From Streptomyces dioscori (GTDB lineage: Bacteria > Actinomycetota > Actinomycetes > Streptomycetales > Streptomycetaceae), in NCBI RefSeq assembly GCF_003024195.1, contig NZ_KZ679056.1, positions 124,001-188,000 of the forward strand: a DNA stretch of 64,000 nt. The letters run 5' to 3'. A program made the position numbers and the translations under genes. Positions 42,388 through 51,244 of the stretch are shown here, in pieces. The notes below the pieces were generated by a model that was given only the letters and a program-made list of their open reading frames with translations, had not been told where the DNA came from and searched no databases. Position 1 is the stretch's first letter. Every line of letters begins with the position of its first letter.

Positions 42388-43707
42388 TCAAGGGATGTCT
42401 CCTCCGGTGGCGGTGAGCCCCGCGGATGACCGTCCCGGCGTCGCGGCGGCGAGCCGGAGGGATACGTGCCGGATGAACCGCTGCAGGTCGGCACAGTAGA
42501 CGGAAGGGTGGGCGAAACCGCGTCCGGCGCGGTAGCGGTGCGCGTAGTGGCCACCGCCGCAGACGGTGAGCAAGGGGCAGCCCCGGCAACGGGCCGCCAG
42601 CGCCGCGACCCCCGCCTGCCGGGCCATGACACCGGGATGGCCCAGTGCCTCGTCGAAACTGTGCCGGTGCACGTCGAGACCGGTCCACGCCGCTCCGGCG
42701 TACGCCGACTTGAGGGAGTCCACCTGCTCGATGGAGCCGTCGGTCTCCACGACGACGGCGTCGAACGGGGCGAGCCCCAGGGCCTCCGTGACGGCGGGGA
42801 GCCCCATGAGCAGAGCCATGCACTCCTCGAAGAGACGCACCCGCATCTCCCTTCTCGGCCCCTGCCACCAGCGGTCGAACACGGCACAGAGCCAGTCCCC
42901 GTACGGCGTGAGGGCGTCCCGCGGGGCGTCCGCCTCCTCTGGTTCCGGCGTGAGGTGCGGCGGCGGCGCCGACCAGTTCCCGTGCGGGAGCAGGAGATCG
43001 AGGGCCGGCGGGCGCAGGGCGAGCAGGGACTCGTAGAACTCGACCGGTGGCGTGACCGGGTCCACGACGGTGAGAATCCCGGCGTACGAGTCCGGGAAGC
43101 CGTCGGCGAGCAGCCGGGCGCCGCGCGCCGCGGCGGGCCAGGAGGGGCGGCCCCCGCGTGTCACACGGAGCGTGTTGTGCGAGGGCAGGCCGCCGTCGAG
43201 GCTGATGCCGACGCGGATGTCCTGGCGGGCGAGGACCATGAGGCGGCGTGCGTTCAGAAGGGTGGCGTTGGTCTGCACGACGGCGTGCACCGCGCAGGAG
43301 CGCGGAACCCGGTCGCGCACGCTCCCGGTGAAACGGGCCAGCGTGTCGGCTCCCGCCAGGAGGGGCTCGCCACCGTGCAGCACCAGGGACAGCGCGCCCA
43401 GCCCGTGGGTCCTCGCGTGTTCGGCGATACGGTCCGCCGTACGTTCCAGCACCTCGAAGGGAGCGCCGGCGGGGCGGTCGAGCCAGGAGCGGTCCGGGCC
43501 CTCGTACAGATAGCAGTACGTGCACGCCAGGTTGCATCTGCCGTGCACCTTGACGATGAACTGGCGAAAAGGTGCAGGCGCGACCGACGCCGACGCGGAT
43601 CCATGCAGGCCGTCCACCCGGCACCCCCAGCCGTCGAGTTCCGCACAGGGTCGAGGAACACCTCCAGGCGGACCCCCACCCCGTGCACTGACCGTCCGCA
43701 GCGCCAT
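42388..43707 (-). CDS. FxsB-type radical SAM/SPASM peptide maturase
   Basis: A 439-residue radical SAM enzyme. FRQFIVKVHGRCNLACTYCY contains the CxxxCxxC [4Fe-4S] motif (Cys about 58, 62, 65) with the FxsB-like lead-in. LVLHGGEPLLAG is the Gly-rich SAM-binding strand. A C-terminal SPASM domain has CRGCPLLTVCGGGHYAHRY and a final Cys, consistent with auxiliary clusters. FxsB-family enzymes form three-residue cyclophanes on aromatic residues near the peptide C-terminus. The small peptide gene lies 88 bp upstream on the same strand. Residues 1-45 are poorly conserved in character, so the true start may be internal. Confidence 0.88.
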   Translation of the reverse strand: MALRTVSARGGGPPGGVPRPCAELDGWGCRVDGLHGSASASVAPAPFRQFIVKVHGRCNLACTYCYLYEGPDRSWLDRPAGAPFEVLERTADRIAEHARTHGLGALSLVLHGGEPLLAGADTLARFTGSVRDRVPRSCAVHAVVQTNATLLNARRLMVLARQDIRVGISLDGGLPSHNTLRVTRGGRPSWPAAARGARLLADGFPDSYAGILTVVDPVTPPVEFYESLLALRPPALDLLLPHGNWSAPPPHLTPEPEEADAPRDALTPYGDWLCAVFDRWWQGPRREMRVRLFEECMALLMGLPAVTEALGLAPFDAVVVETDGSIEQVDSLKSAYAGAAWTGLDVHRHSFDEALGHPGVMARQAGVAALAARCRGCPLLTVCGGGHYAHRYRAGRGFAHPSVYCADLQRFIRHVSLRLAAATPGRSSAGLTATGGDIP

Positions 43708-43795
43708 TACCAGCGCTTTCCCGGTCGCAAACGCCCACCGGCCGAAGCTGTCCGATTCAACCGGCGGACCGGCCTGAACCGGCAGCCCGTACGGC

Positions 43796-43972
43796 TCAGA
43801 ACGCGTTGTTGAACCCCCACAGCATCTCGCTCGGCTGCTCCGCCCTCTCCCTGAGCTCGGCCAGGACCTCGGCCAGCACCGGGTGCTCGATCGTCCTCAA
43901 CTCCGCGAGCCCCAGTGCGAGAAGATCCGGCAGCGGCTCCGCGGCCGTCTGCTCATCGTCCTCTGCGCCCAT
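43796..43972 (-). CDS. FxsA-like RiPP precursor peptide, C-terminus FNNAF
   Basis: A 58-residue peptide. ATG 43972 is preceded by a purine-rich GAGGGAGGGAG site. The leader-like part has an acidic start (MGAEDDEQTAAEP) and a leucine-rich helix (DLLALGLAELRTIEHPVLAEVLAELRE in pieces). The tail is EMLWGFNNAF. Canonical FxsA peptides end in FxSxx-COOH; here the motif is F-N-N-A-F, with Asn in place of Ser. Ring formation between an aromatic residue and the residue two positions later (F52-N-N54, or W50-G-F52) would fit cyclophane chemistry. First gene before the radical SAM, HExxH and TPR genes. The longer frame upstream (to 44170) is not supported. Confidence 0.75.
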   Translation of the reverse strand: MGAEDDEQTAAEPLPDLLALGLAELRTIEHPVLAEVLAELRERAEQPSEMLWGFNNAF

Positions 43973-44234
43973 CCTCCGACTCCCTCCCTCCGCCCGACCC
44001 CGCATCCGCAACCGGCTCCGGCCGTTCCACCGGCCCACGGGTCGTGTACGGGCCCACCGTCCCGTAGGACATACCCCGCCATCGACGTGCCTGCGCACCC
44101 GGCGGCGTGCCGGTCGTCGCACAAGTACGTCGAACGGGTGCACGGCACGGGGGCCGTGGGGCCGACGCAAGGCGCCCTATCCTGCTGTACAGCCTTAAGC
44201 ACAGCCTTTCAGCGATAACGACGGAGCACCACGC

Positions 44235-44417
44235 ATGTACTTCACCGACCGCGGCATCGAGGAACTTGAGAAGCGACGCGGCGAGGAAGAGGTCACCTTC
44301 GAGTGGCTCGCCGAGCAACTGCGCACATTCGTGGACCTCAACCCGGACTTCGAGGTCCCGGTAGAACGCCTGGCAACATGGCTGGCCCGCCTGGACGACG
44401 AGGACGAGGACGAGTAA
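44235..44417 (+). CDS. DUF6104 family small acidic protein
   Basis: A 60-residue protein, MYFTDRGIEELEKRR at the start, FEWLAEQLRTFVDLNP in the middle and an acidic DDEDEDE end. It matches the small DUF6104 proteins found almost universally in Streptomyces; function unknown. It is divergent from the FxsA-like peptide gene, sharing a 262-bp upstream region, and marks the return to the conserved backbone after the accessory cluster. Confidence 0.85.
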   Translation: MYFTDRGIEELEKRRGEEEVTFEWLAEQLRTFVDLNPDFEVPVERLATWLARLDDEDEDE

Positions 44418-44490
44418 ACGCCCCACCGTCCCAGGACGGCCGCACCCTCCTAGCCCGCCCGCGCCCTATCAGCCTGTCCGGAGCCCCGCC

Positions 44491-44600
44491 AGCCCGTCCG
44501 GCGTTTGAGGACGAGCGCGAAGCGCGATTGCGGGGCGGCGAGGGGGCGCAGCCCCCATGTGTGGACGGGAACGGGAAGGGGCGGCGGGGGCGAAACCCAC
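44491..44600. repeat. Composite dispersed repeat (copy 1)
   Basis: Contains the word AGCCCGTCCGGCGTTTGAGG (from 44491), then a hairpin GGGGGC-GCA-GCCCCC (44542-44556), then ATGTGTGGACGGGAACGGG and a GGCGGCGGGGGCGA run. A second copy with the same parts in the same order lies near 54145-54235. It follows the DUF6104 gene and may end its transcript. The rest of the 370 bp up to the DUF4097 start is unusually AT-rich (44640-44735). Confidence 0.8.
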
Positions 44601-44714
44601 CCGGTCGCGATATGCCGGGACGCCCCACCACACCACGCGAGGTCAAATTATCCATATTTAACACGATTACAGCGCCCGGTTCACTAGAACGAGCACCTTG
44701 ACTTCCCGAATCCG

Positions 44715-44724
44715 CGATATATCG
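44715..44724. promoter_or_regulatory. Palindrome CGATATATCG, likely PadR operator
   Basis: A perfect 10-bp palindrome inside TCCGCGATATATCGTG. A half-site GCGATAT recurs about 20 bp downstream (around 44739-44746), so two operator halves may be spaced on one DNA face. It lies 63 bp upstream of the DUF4097 start in an AT-rich patch. A TTGACT at 44698-44703 is a possible -35 element. Autoregulation by the PadR protein of the same operon is inferred. Confidence 0.5.
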
Positions 44725-44787
44725 TGTTCACCAGAAGACGCGATATGGCGCGTCCCTGTGTCCGCCCCGTCCGAGGAGGTCAACCCC

Positions 44788-45834
44788 ATGCCCGAGTGGC
44801 CCGTCGCAGAGCCAAGGAAGCTCACATTCGACGACCCGGTGACGGCCCTCCACGTACGCATCGCCAACGGCACGGTGAACGTGGTGGCGATCGACGAGGG
44901 CCCCGCCCACCTCGAAGTCTCCGCGATAGAGGGCCCGCCCTTGATGGTCACGCAGGAGAACGGCACCTTGACGGTCGCGTACGAGGACCTGCCCTGGAAG
45001 GGCTTCCTCAAGTGGCTCGACCGCAAGGCCTGGCGCCGCAGCGCGGTGGTCTCCCTGGCCGTGCCCGCACAGACACGTGTGGAGGTGGGCGTGATCAGCG
45101 CCACCGCAGTGGTCTCCGGCATAAACGGCCGCGCGGTGGTGAAGGGCATCTCGGGCGACACCACACTCGTGGGTCTTACGGGCCCGGTCCGCGCGGACAC
45201 GGTGTCGGGGAACGTGGAGGTCCAGGCCCTCACCGGCGACCTCCGGCTCAACTCCGTCTCCGGCGACCTGACCGTCATCGAGGGCTCCAGCCCTTCCGTG
45301 CGGGTCGACTCGATCAGCGGCTCCGTGATCGTCGATCTGGACCCGGCCGGCCGGTCCAGCGACATCCGGCTGACCAGCATCTCGGGGGAGATCGCCGTCC
45401 GCCTGCCGCATCCGGCGGACGCGGAGGTCGAGGTGGACTCGGCGAGCGGCACGGTCTCCAGCGCCTTCGAGGATCTGCGGATCGACGGCCAGTGGGGCGC
45501 CAAGAAGATCACCGGCAGGCTGGGCGCGGGGAACGGCCGCCTGAAGGCGACCACGGTCTCCGGTTCGATCGCACTGTTGCGCAGGCCCCCGGCGGAGGAC
45601 GAACCGTGGGACGAGGAAGTGGATTTCAGGAAGAAGGCAGACATCGGAGAGGATGACTCACGGGACACGGCTCCTGCCCCACCCGGAACGGGACCCACCT
45701 CCGAGACGCCCGCGTCAGCCACCACCTCCACCCCCGCCACCGTCTCCACCCCCAGCGCCGACGCCTCCGACGCCGACGCCCCTACCGCCCTCGACGGATC
45801 ACCCGACGGCCCGACCCACGAGAAGGGGCTCTGA
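44788..45834 (+). CDS. DUF4097 beta-strand-repeat protein
   Basis: A 348-residue cytoplasmic protein made largely of short beta-strand repeats of the DUF4097 (putative adhesin) type, predicted to form a right-handed beta-helix. Repeats such as VNGRAVVKGISGDTTLVGLTG and VEVQALTGDLRLNSVSGDL (quoted in part) recur every 20 or so residues from about 90 to 270. No signal peptide is seen, so an adhesin role is doubtful. A Thr/Pro/Ala-rich tail closes the protein. ATG 44788 has GAGGAGG upstream. One base separates its stop from the padR start, so the two are co-expressed. Function is unknown. Confidence 0.83.
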   Translation: MPEWPVAEPRKLTFDDPVTALHVRIANGTVNVVAIDEGPAHLEVSAIEGPPLMVTQENGTLTVAYEDLPWKGFLKWLDRKAWRRSAVVSLAVPAQTRVEVGVISATAVVSGINGRAVVKGISGDTTLVGLTGPVRADTVSGNVEVQALTGDLRLNSVSGDLTVIEGSSPSVRVDSISGSVIVDLDPAGRSSDIRLTSISGEIAVRLPHPADAEVEVDSASGTVSSAFEDLRIDGQWGAKKITGRLGAGNGRLKATTVSGSIALLRRPPAEDEPWDEEVDFRKKADIGEDDSRDTAPAPPGTGPTSETPASATTSTPATVSTPSADASDADAPTALDGSPDGPTHEKGL

Positions 45835-45835
45835 C

Positions 45836-46939
45836 ATGGCTCCCGTCTTTGCCCATGGCCGCCTGCGGCTCTACCTGCTCAAGCTGCTCGACGAGGCACC
45901 ACGCCACGGTTACGAGGTGATCCGCCTCCTGGAGGAGCGCTTCCAGGGGCTGTACGCGCCGTCGGCGGGCACCGTCTACCCCCGGCTGGCCAAGCTGGAG
46001 GCCGAGGGCCTGGTCACCCACACCACCGAGGGCGGCCGGAAGGTGTACGCGATCACGGACGCCGGCCGTGCCGAGCTGGCCGACCGCAGCGGCGAGCTGG
46101 CCGACCTGGAGCTGGAGATCCGCGAGTCGGTCGCCGAGCTGGCCGCGGAGATCCGTGCCGACGTGCGCGGCGCCGCGGGGGATCTGCGCCGCGAGATGAG
46201 GGCCGCGGCCAGCGAGGCCCGGCGGGGTTCCACGGGAGCCGGTGCCAAGGCGCACGGTGAACGCGCGGGCTCGGCCGGCGACTTCACGGACCTCGGGGAC
46301 AAGGAGGCCTGGCGCGCCGCCAAGGAGGAGATGCGTCGCGTCAAGCAGGAGTGGAAGGAGCAGGCCCGGCGCGCCAAGGACGAGAGCCGGCGGGCCCGTG
46401 AGGAGGCCACGCGGGCCCGGCACCAGGCCAAGGAGGCCCAGGAGCGGGTCCGGGCGCAGGCGCAGGAGGAACTCCAGCGCATCGCCAAGCGCGTCCAGGA
46501 CCAGGTGCAGGACCACTTCACCCGGGGCGACTGGCCGACGGGGGTCCGGGAGGGCCTCACCGAACTCGCCAAGGAGTTCGGCGATTTTGGCAAGGACTTC
46601 GGCAAGGAGTTCGGGAAGGACTTCGGCTTCGGCCGGCCGGGGACGGGAACAGGAGCGGGTGCCGGGGCGGGGACGAGGAAGCCCGATCACCCCAAGCGCC
46701 CCGAGTACACGGACACTCCGGAGGACTTCCCCGCCGGTTACGAGCCCTCCTGGGCCCATGAGGACTCCACGGGCGAGCCCGCCCGGGACCTGGACCGCCT
46801 GCTGGACCGCTTCCGCGACGACATCCGCGACGCGGCCCGCGATCACGGGGTCACTGAGGAACAACTGCGGGATGCCCGCCGGCACCTGTCGACGGCGGCG
46901 GCGCACATAGGCGCGGTACTGCGGACGCCCAAGGGCTGA
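45836..46939 (+). CDS. PadR family regulator with long charged C-terminus
   Basis: A 367-residue regulator. The PadR winged-helix occupies about residues 1-90 (LRLYLLKLLDEAPRHGYEVI, LYAPSAGTVYPRLAKLEAEG, and the GGRKVYAIT wing). It continues into a long charged coiled coil (about 100-260, RRVKQEWKEQARRAKDESRR type). A short FGKDFGKEFGKDFG repeat precedes a Gly/Pro linker and an acidic helical end. The C-terminus is far longer than in classic PadR proteins. It lies 1 bp after the DUF4097 stop with GAAGGGG as ribosome-binding site. It probably represses its own operon through the CGATATATCG palindrome. Confidence 0.87.
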   Translation: MAPVFAHGRLRLYLLKLLDEAPRHGYEVIRLLEERFQGLYAPSAGTVYPRLAKLEAEGLVTHTTEGGRKVYAITDAGRAELADRSGELADLELEIRESVAELAAEIRADVRGAAGDLRREMRAAASEARRGSTGAGAKAHGERAGSAGDFTDLGDKEAWRAAKEEMRRVKQEWKEQARRAKDESRRAREEATRARHQAKEAQERVRAQAQEELQRIAKRVQDQVQDHFTRGDWPTGVREGLTELAKEFGDFGKDFGKEFGKDFGFGRPGTGTGAGAGAGTRKPDHPKRPEYTDTPEDFPAGYEPSWAHEDSTGEPARDLDRLLDRFRDDIRDAARDHGVTEEQLRDARRHLSTAAAHIGAVLRTPKG

Positions 46940-47048
46940 GCGACGGGCATGGGCGACGGGCAAGGCGGTGAGGCGGTCCGGAAGCGGACCCCCCTCACCC
47001 GCCCTCCCCCTCAGCCCTCACCCACCCTCCCCTCAGCCCGCCCTCCCC

Positions 47049-47657
47049 TCAGCCCGCCTTCGCCTCTCCCCCGCCGTACAGCACGCGCCGCAGGGCCACA
47101 TAGGTGACGCCGTGGTCGGCCAGGACCTCTGAGGGCACGCCGGGGCGGGCGGCGAGGGCAAGCAGGAGGTGCTCGTCGCCGATGTGGCGGTCCTGCTGGG
47201 CGAGGGCCACGCGCAGGGACTCGGTGAGGACGTCCTTGGCACCTCGCGCGAAGGGGCGCCGCTGACCGACGAAGCCGGCCCACCACCCCTTGCCACGCCC
47301 ACTGTCGTTGCCGTCGTCCTTCGCGTTCCCGCGGGCGGTTTCCAGGGCGCCCTCGCCATGGGCCTCCTCGACGCGGGAGACGATCGCCGAGACGTCGATG
47401 CCCAGCCCCGAGAGGGCGTCGGTGTCGGCGCGGGAGAGGCCGCCGCGGCGGCGTGCCTCGGCCAGAGCCGCCCGGACGGACTCCCTGCGCCCCCCGAGTC
47501 CCAGCGACGTCAGGGCGAACGACGCCCGGCTGGCCTCTCGGTCGAGGAGTGCCAGCAGCAGGTGCTGTTCCTCGACCGTCTCCGCGTCCAGGCGTTCGGC
47601 ATGGCCGACCGCGCCGAGGACCACCGCGCGGGCGTCCTTGGTGAACCGTTCGAACAT
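47049..47657 (-). CDS. Clp N-domain protein
   Basis: A 202-residue protein with the ClpC/ClpA-type N-terminal repeat domain but no AAA+ module. The two Clp repeats are visible: FERFTKDARAVVLGAV with EEQHLLLALLDRE, and ILTESLRVAL-like residues (DVLTESLRVALAQQD) with GDEHLLLALAARPG. Such stand-alone proteins are thought to act as adaptors or client binders for Clp proteases. The ATG at 47657 overlaps the stop of the upstream HTH gene by 1 nt (TGATG), so the pair is translationally coupled. Its end is convergent with padR across a C-rich 109-bp gap with CTCAGCCC repeats. Confidence 0.88.
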   Translation of the reverse strand: MFERFTKDARAVVLGAVGHAERLDAETVEEQHLLLALLDREASRASFALTSLGLGGRRESVRAALAEARRRGGLSRADTDALSGLGIDVSAIVSRVEEAHGEGALETARGNAKDDGNDSGRGKGWWAGFVGQRRPFARGAKDVLTESLRVALAQQDRHIGDEHLLLALAARPGVPSEVLADHGVTYVALRRVLYGGGEAKAG

Positions 47658-47866
47658 CACTGCCTCCCGTACTTCTTGTGCACGGCCTGCCTGCTGACAC
47701 CCAGTTCCGCGGCGATCTCCTGCCACGACCAGCCCTGATTGCGCGCGCTGCGCACCTGCACCGCTTCGAGCTGCTCCAGGAGCCGCCGCAACGCGGTGAC
47801 GGCCCGCAGCCCGATCCGCGGATCGCGGTCGCCCGCGCGCTCGGCGAGATCCGTTGCTTCGGTCAC
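47657..47866 (-). CDS. Small helix-turn-helix regulator
   Basis: A 69-residue protein from GTG 47866. An amphipathic helix (RAVTALRRLLEQLEAVQV) precedes the helix-turn-helix WQEIAAELGVSRQAVHKKYG. It belongs to the tiny HTH proteins commonly encoded directly before Clp-N genes in actinobacteria. The coupled stop/start suggests the two proteins act together, perhaps with the Clp-N protein modulating the regulator's stability or DNA binding (inference). Confidence 0.88.
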   Translation of the reverse strand: MTEATDLAERAGDRDPRIGLRAVTALRRLLEQLEAVQVRSARNQGWSWQEIAAELGVSRQAVHKKYGRQ

Positions 47867-47945
47867 GGTGTCAACTTAGATTGACATGCCGGAGAATGTC
47901 AACGCCAGTTGACAACTCGGAAGGAGTAGATGTCGGGAGCCGATC

Positions 47946-48914
47946 TCAGGAGGCGGTGGTCAGCACGACCTTGCCGAAGAGCTCGCCGGACTCCATGCGC
48001 TCGAAACCCTCGCGGGCGCGGTCCAACGGGAGGACCTCGTCGATGACGGGGCGTACGCCGGTGGCGGCGCAGAAGGACAGCAGGTCCTCCAGCTCGTACT
48101 TGGTGCCCATCGTGGAGCCGACGACCTTGAGTTCGAGGAAGAAGATGCGGGTCAGTTCGGCGTGCGGGGGCCGGTCACCGCTCGTGGCGCCCGAGATGAC
48201 CAGGGTGCCGCCCGGCTTCAGGGACTTGACCGAGTGGGACCAGGTGGCGGCGCCGACGGTCTCGATGACGGCGTCCACGCGCTGCGGCAGGCGGGCGCCG
48301 GACTCCACGGCTTCGACGGCACCGAGTTCCAGGGCGCGCTTGCGCTTCGCCTCGTCCCGGCTGGTGGCGAAGACGCGCAGCCCCGCGGCCTTGCCGAGTG
48401 CGATCGCGGCCGTGGCGACACCGCCGCCGGCTCCCTGGACGAGAACCGAGTCACCGGGTCGTACACCCGCGTTGGTGAAGAGCATGCGGTACGCCGTGAG
48501 CCAGGCGGTGGGCAGGCAGGCGGCCTCCTCGAAGGAGAGCTCGGCGGGTTTGGGCAGGACGTTCCAGGTGGGGACCGAGACCTGCTCGGCGAAGGTTCCC
48601 TGGTAGCGCTCGGTGAGGATGGAGCGGGGCTCCTTCGGGCCGACCCCGTGGCCGGTCTGGCCAATGACGGAGTGCAGGACGACTTCGTTGCCGTCCTCGT
48701 CGATCCCCGCGGCGTCGCATCCGAGGATCATCGGCAGCTTGTCCTCGACGAGGCCGACCCCGCGCAGCGACCAGAGGTCGTGATGGTTCAGGGAGGCGGC
48801 CCTGACGTTCACGGTCGTCCAGCCGGGGCGGGGCGCGGGAGCGGGGCGGTCGCCCAGCTCAAGGCCGTTCAGGGGGTGGTCGCGGTCGATACGGGCGGCG
48901 TAGGCAGCGAACAT
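47946..48914 (-). CDS. Zinc-type alcohol dehydrogenase/quinone oxidoreductase (MDR)
   Basis: A 322-residue medium-chain dehydrogenase/reductase. The GroES-like N-terminal domain (VNVRAASLNHHDLWSLRG; GCDAAGIDEDGNEV) is followed by the Rossmann domain with the nucleotide-binding motif VQGAGGGVATAAIALGKAAG. The structural-zinc cysteines of classical alcohol dehydrogenases are missing. It therefore resembles NADP(H)-dependent quinone oxidoreductase-type members. Stands alone; substrate unknown. ATG 48914. Confidence 0.88.
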   Translation of the reverse strand: MFAAYAARIDRDHPLNGLELGDRPAPAPRPGWTTVNVRAASLNHHDLWSLRGVGLVEDKLPMILGCDAAGIDEDGNEVVLHSVIGQTGHGVGPKEPRSILTERYQGTFAEQVSVPTWNVLPKPAELSFEEAACLPTAWLTAYRMLFTNAGVRPGDSVLVQGAGGGVATAAIALGKAAGLRVFATSRDEAKRKRALELGAVEAVESGARLPQRVDAVIETVGAATWSHSVKSLKPGGTLVISGATSGDRPPHAELTRIFFLELKVVGSTMGTKYELEDLLSFCAATGVRPVIDEVLPLDRAREGFERMESGELFGKVVLTTAS

Positions 48915-49060
48915 GTGCCGACCTTAGGTGGCGGGTGCGCCGGACGGAACGGGGTCCGCCTGTGACCCACATCCCTCACGGGACGTGACCCCACGCACCC
49001 TCGCCCCCACACACCCACGCGGTTCCCCGGGCCCCTGCGAACGTCGTCGACACTCCCGCC

Positions 49061-49211
49061 GTCGTGGCTGCTCGCGCAGTTCCCCGCGCCCCTGAAAAAC
49101 GCCTTCGGCTCTCCCACCGTCGTGGCTGGCCGCGCAGTTCCCCGCGCCCCCGAACAAGCGGGGCTGCGCCCCGGCTTGCCTTCTTGGGGGCGCGGGGAAC
49201 TGCGCGAGCAA
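49061..49211. repeat. Dispersed Streptomyces palindromic repeat cluster
   Basis: Two forward copies of GCGCAGTTCCCCGCGCCCC (about 49073-49092 and 49132-49151) and one inverted copy (about 49186-49207) in the 434 bp between the MDR start and the malic enzyme stop. The rest of this interval is unremarkable GC-rich sequence. No gene was found. Confidence 0.85.
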
Positions 49212-49348
49212 CCCCCACCGGCCCGCACCCGACCACCCCGGCAGCCGCCCGGCCGAACCCCCGGAAAAACCTTCCGGCAAACGCAACCGGGCCCCGCCCA
49301 TCAGGACGGGACCCGGAGCCGACTGGCGGCGGCCAGAAGAAGACGCGG

Positions 49349-50572
<1,224 letters not shown>

Positions 50573-51124
50573 TTTGTTTTACCCCTTAAGTCTTCTTGGT
50601 TGAGGGTTGCCGCTCCGGGTGAGGAGCGGGCGGGCACCGCGCATGTCGCTGATGACTGTTAAGTACTGATAAGTACGGACATACGCGACGGGCGCGCCGC
50701 ACACGCGCCCTGAGCCCCGGATGAGGGGTGTAAGGAACCTTCTTACCGGACGGACCGCATCGCGGACGAGTCGATGGAGCGAAGGTCACACGCGGGCGGC
50801 CGAAGCTCGCGCACCGGAGGGCCGGGGCCCCCGCATCGCGGAGGCCGGGCCCGTATACCGGAGCGCGAAGGTCACATACCGGTGACATGACTCATGACCG
50901 AATACATCGAACAAGCCCACTTCGCGAACAATCCGCCGATAGGCGCCGAGGTGTCGCAAATACGCAGAAGCGGCTGCCCGTATCGCGGGATCCGCAGAAG
51001 ATCCTCCGGCCCTCGCGGAGGTTTTCCGCACAAGATCCGGTCGAGCCGGACCGCCATGGTCCGGTTAGGGGGTCACCCGTTATCCGATTTTGACATGGCG
51101 GGCACCCTGAAGGAGCGAGTCCGA
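50573..51124. promoter_or_regulatory. Divergent region upstream of malic enzyme and ABC operon
   Basis: 550 bp with no supported gene. Near the malic enzyme is an inverted repeat GTACT-GATA-AGTAC (50663-50676), preceded by the word TTAAGTAC. It is a candidate operator or part of the malE promoter. A G/C palindromic stretch (around 50815-50855) precedes it on the other side. Low-GC segments near 50880-50945 and 51065-51085 could hold promoters for the rightward operon. Confidence 0.45.
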
Positions 51125-51244
51125 ATGGCAAGATGCCCTAATCACACGAGGTCGCGACACCCGAAGGTGTGTGTTCTCGTCGACCCATCGGCTACTGCCG
51201 ACCCATCGGCAACTCCACCCACCCGCCGGAGGAACCCACCATGA
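51125..51244 (+). CDS. Possible 39-residue leader ORF of the ABC operon
   Basis: A short frame (MARCPNHTRSRHPKVCVL at the start) with AAGGAG 9 nt before its ATG. Its TGA overlaps the ATG of the solute-binding protein gene (ATGA), which would give translational coupling. A direct repeat CGACCCATCGGC occurs twice within it. It has no known family and could be fortuitous. Confidence 0.3.
   Translation: MARCPNHTRSRHPKVCVLVDPSATADPSATPPTRRRNPP

Noticed and set aside
40875..42887. Longer form of the HExxH protein (670 residues)
   Set aside because: The first 172 codons lie in the radical SAM gene; a TTG with a perfectly spaced GAGGAG marks the true start.
43796..44170. 124-residue form of the FxsA-like peptide
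   Set aside because: The first 66 codons are Arg/Pro-rich with no ribosome-binding site; ATG 43972 has a strong purine-rich site.
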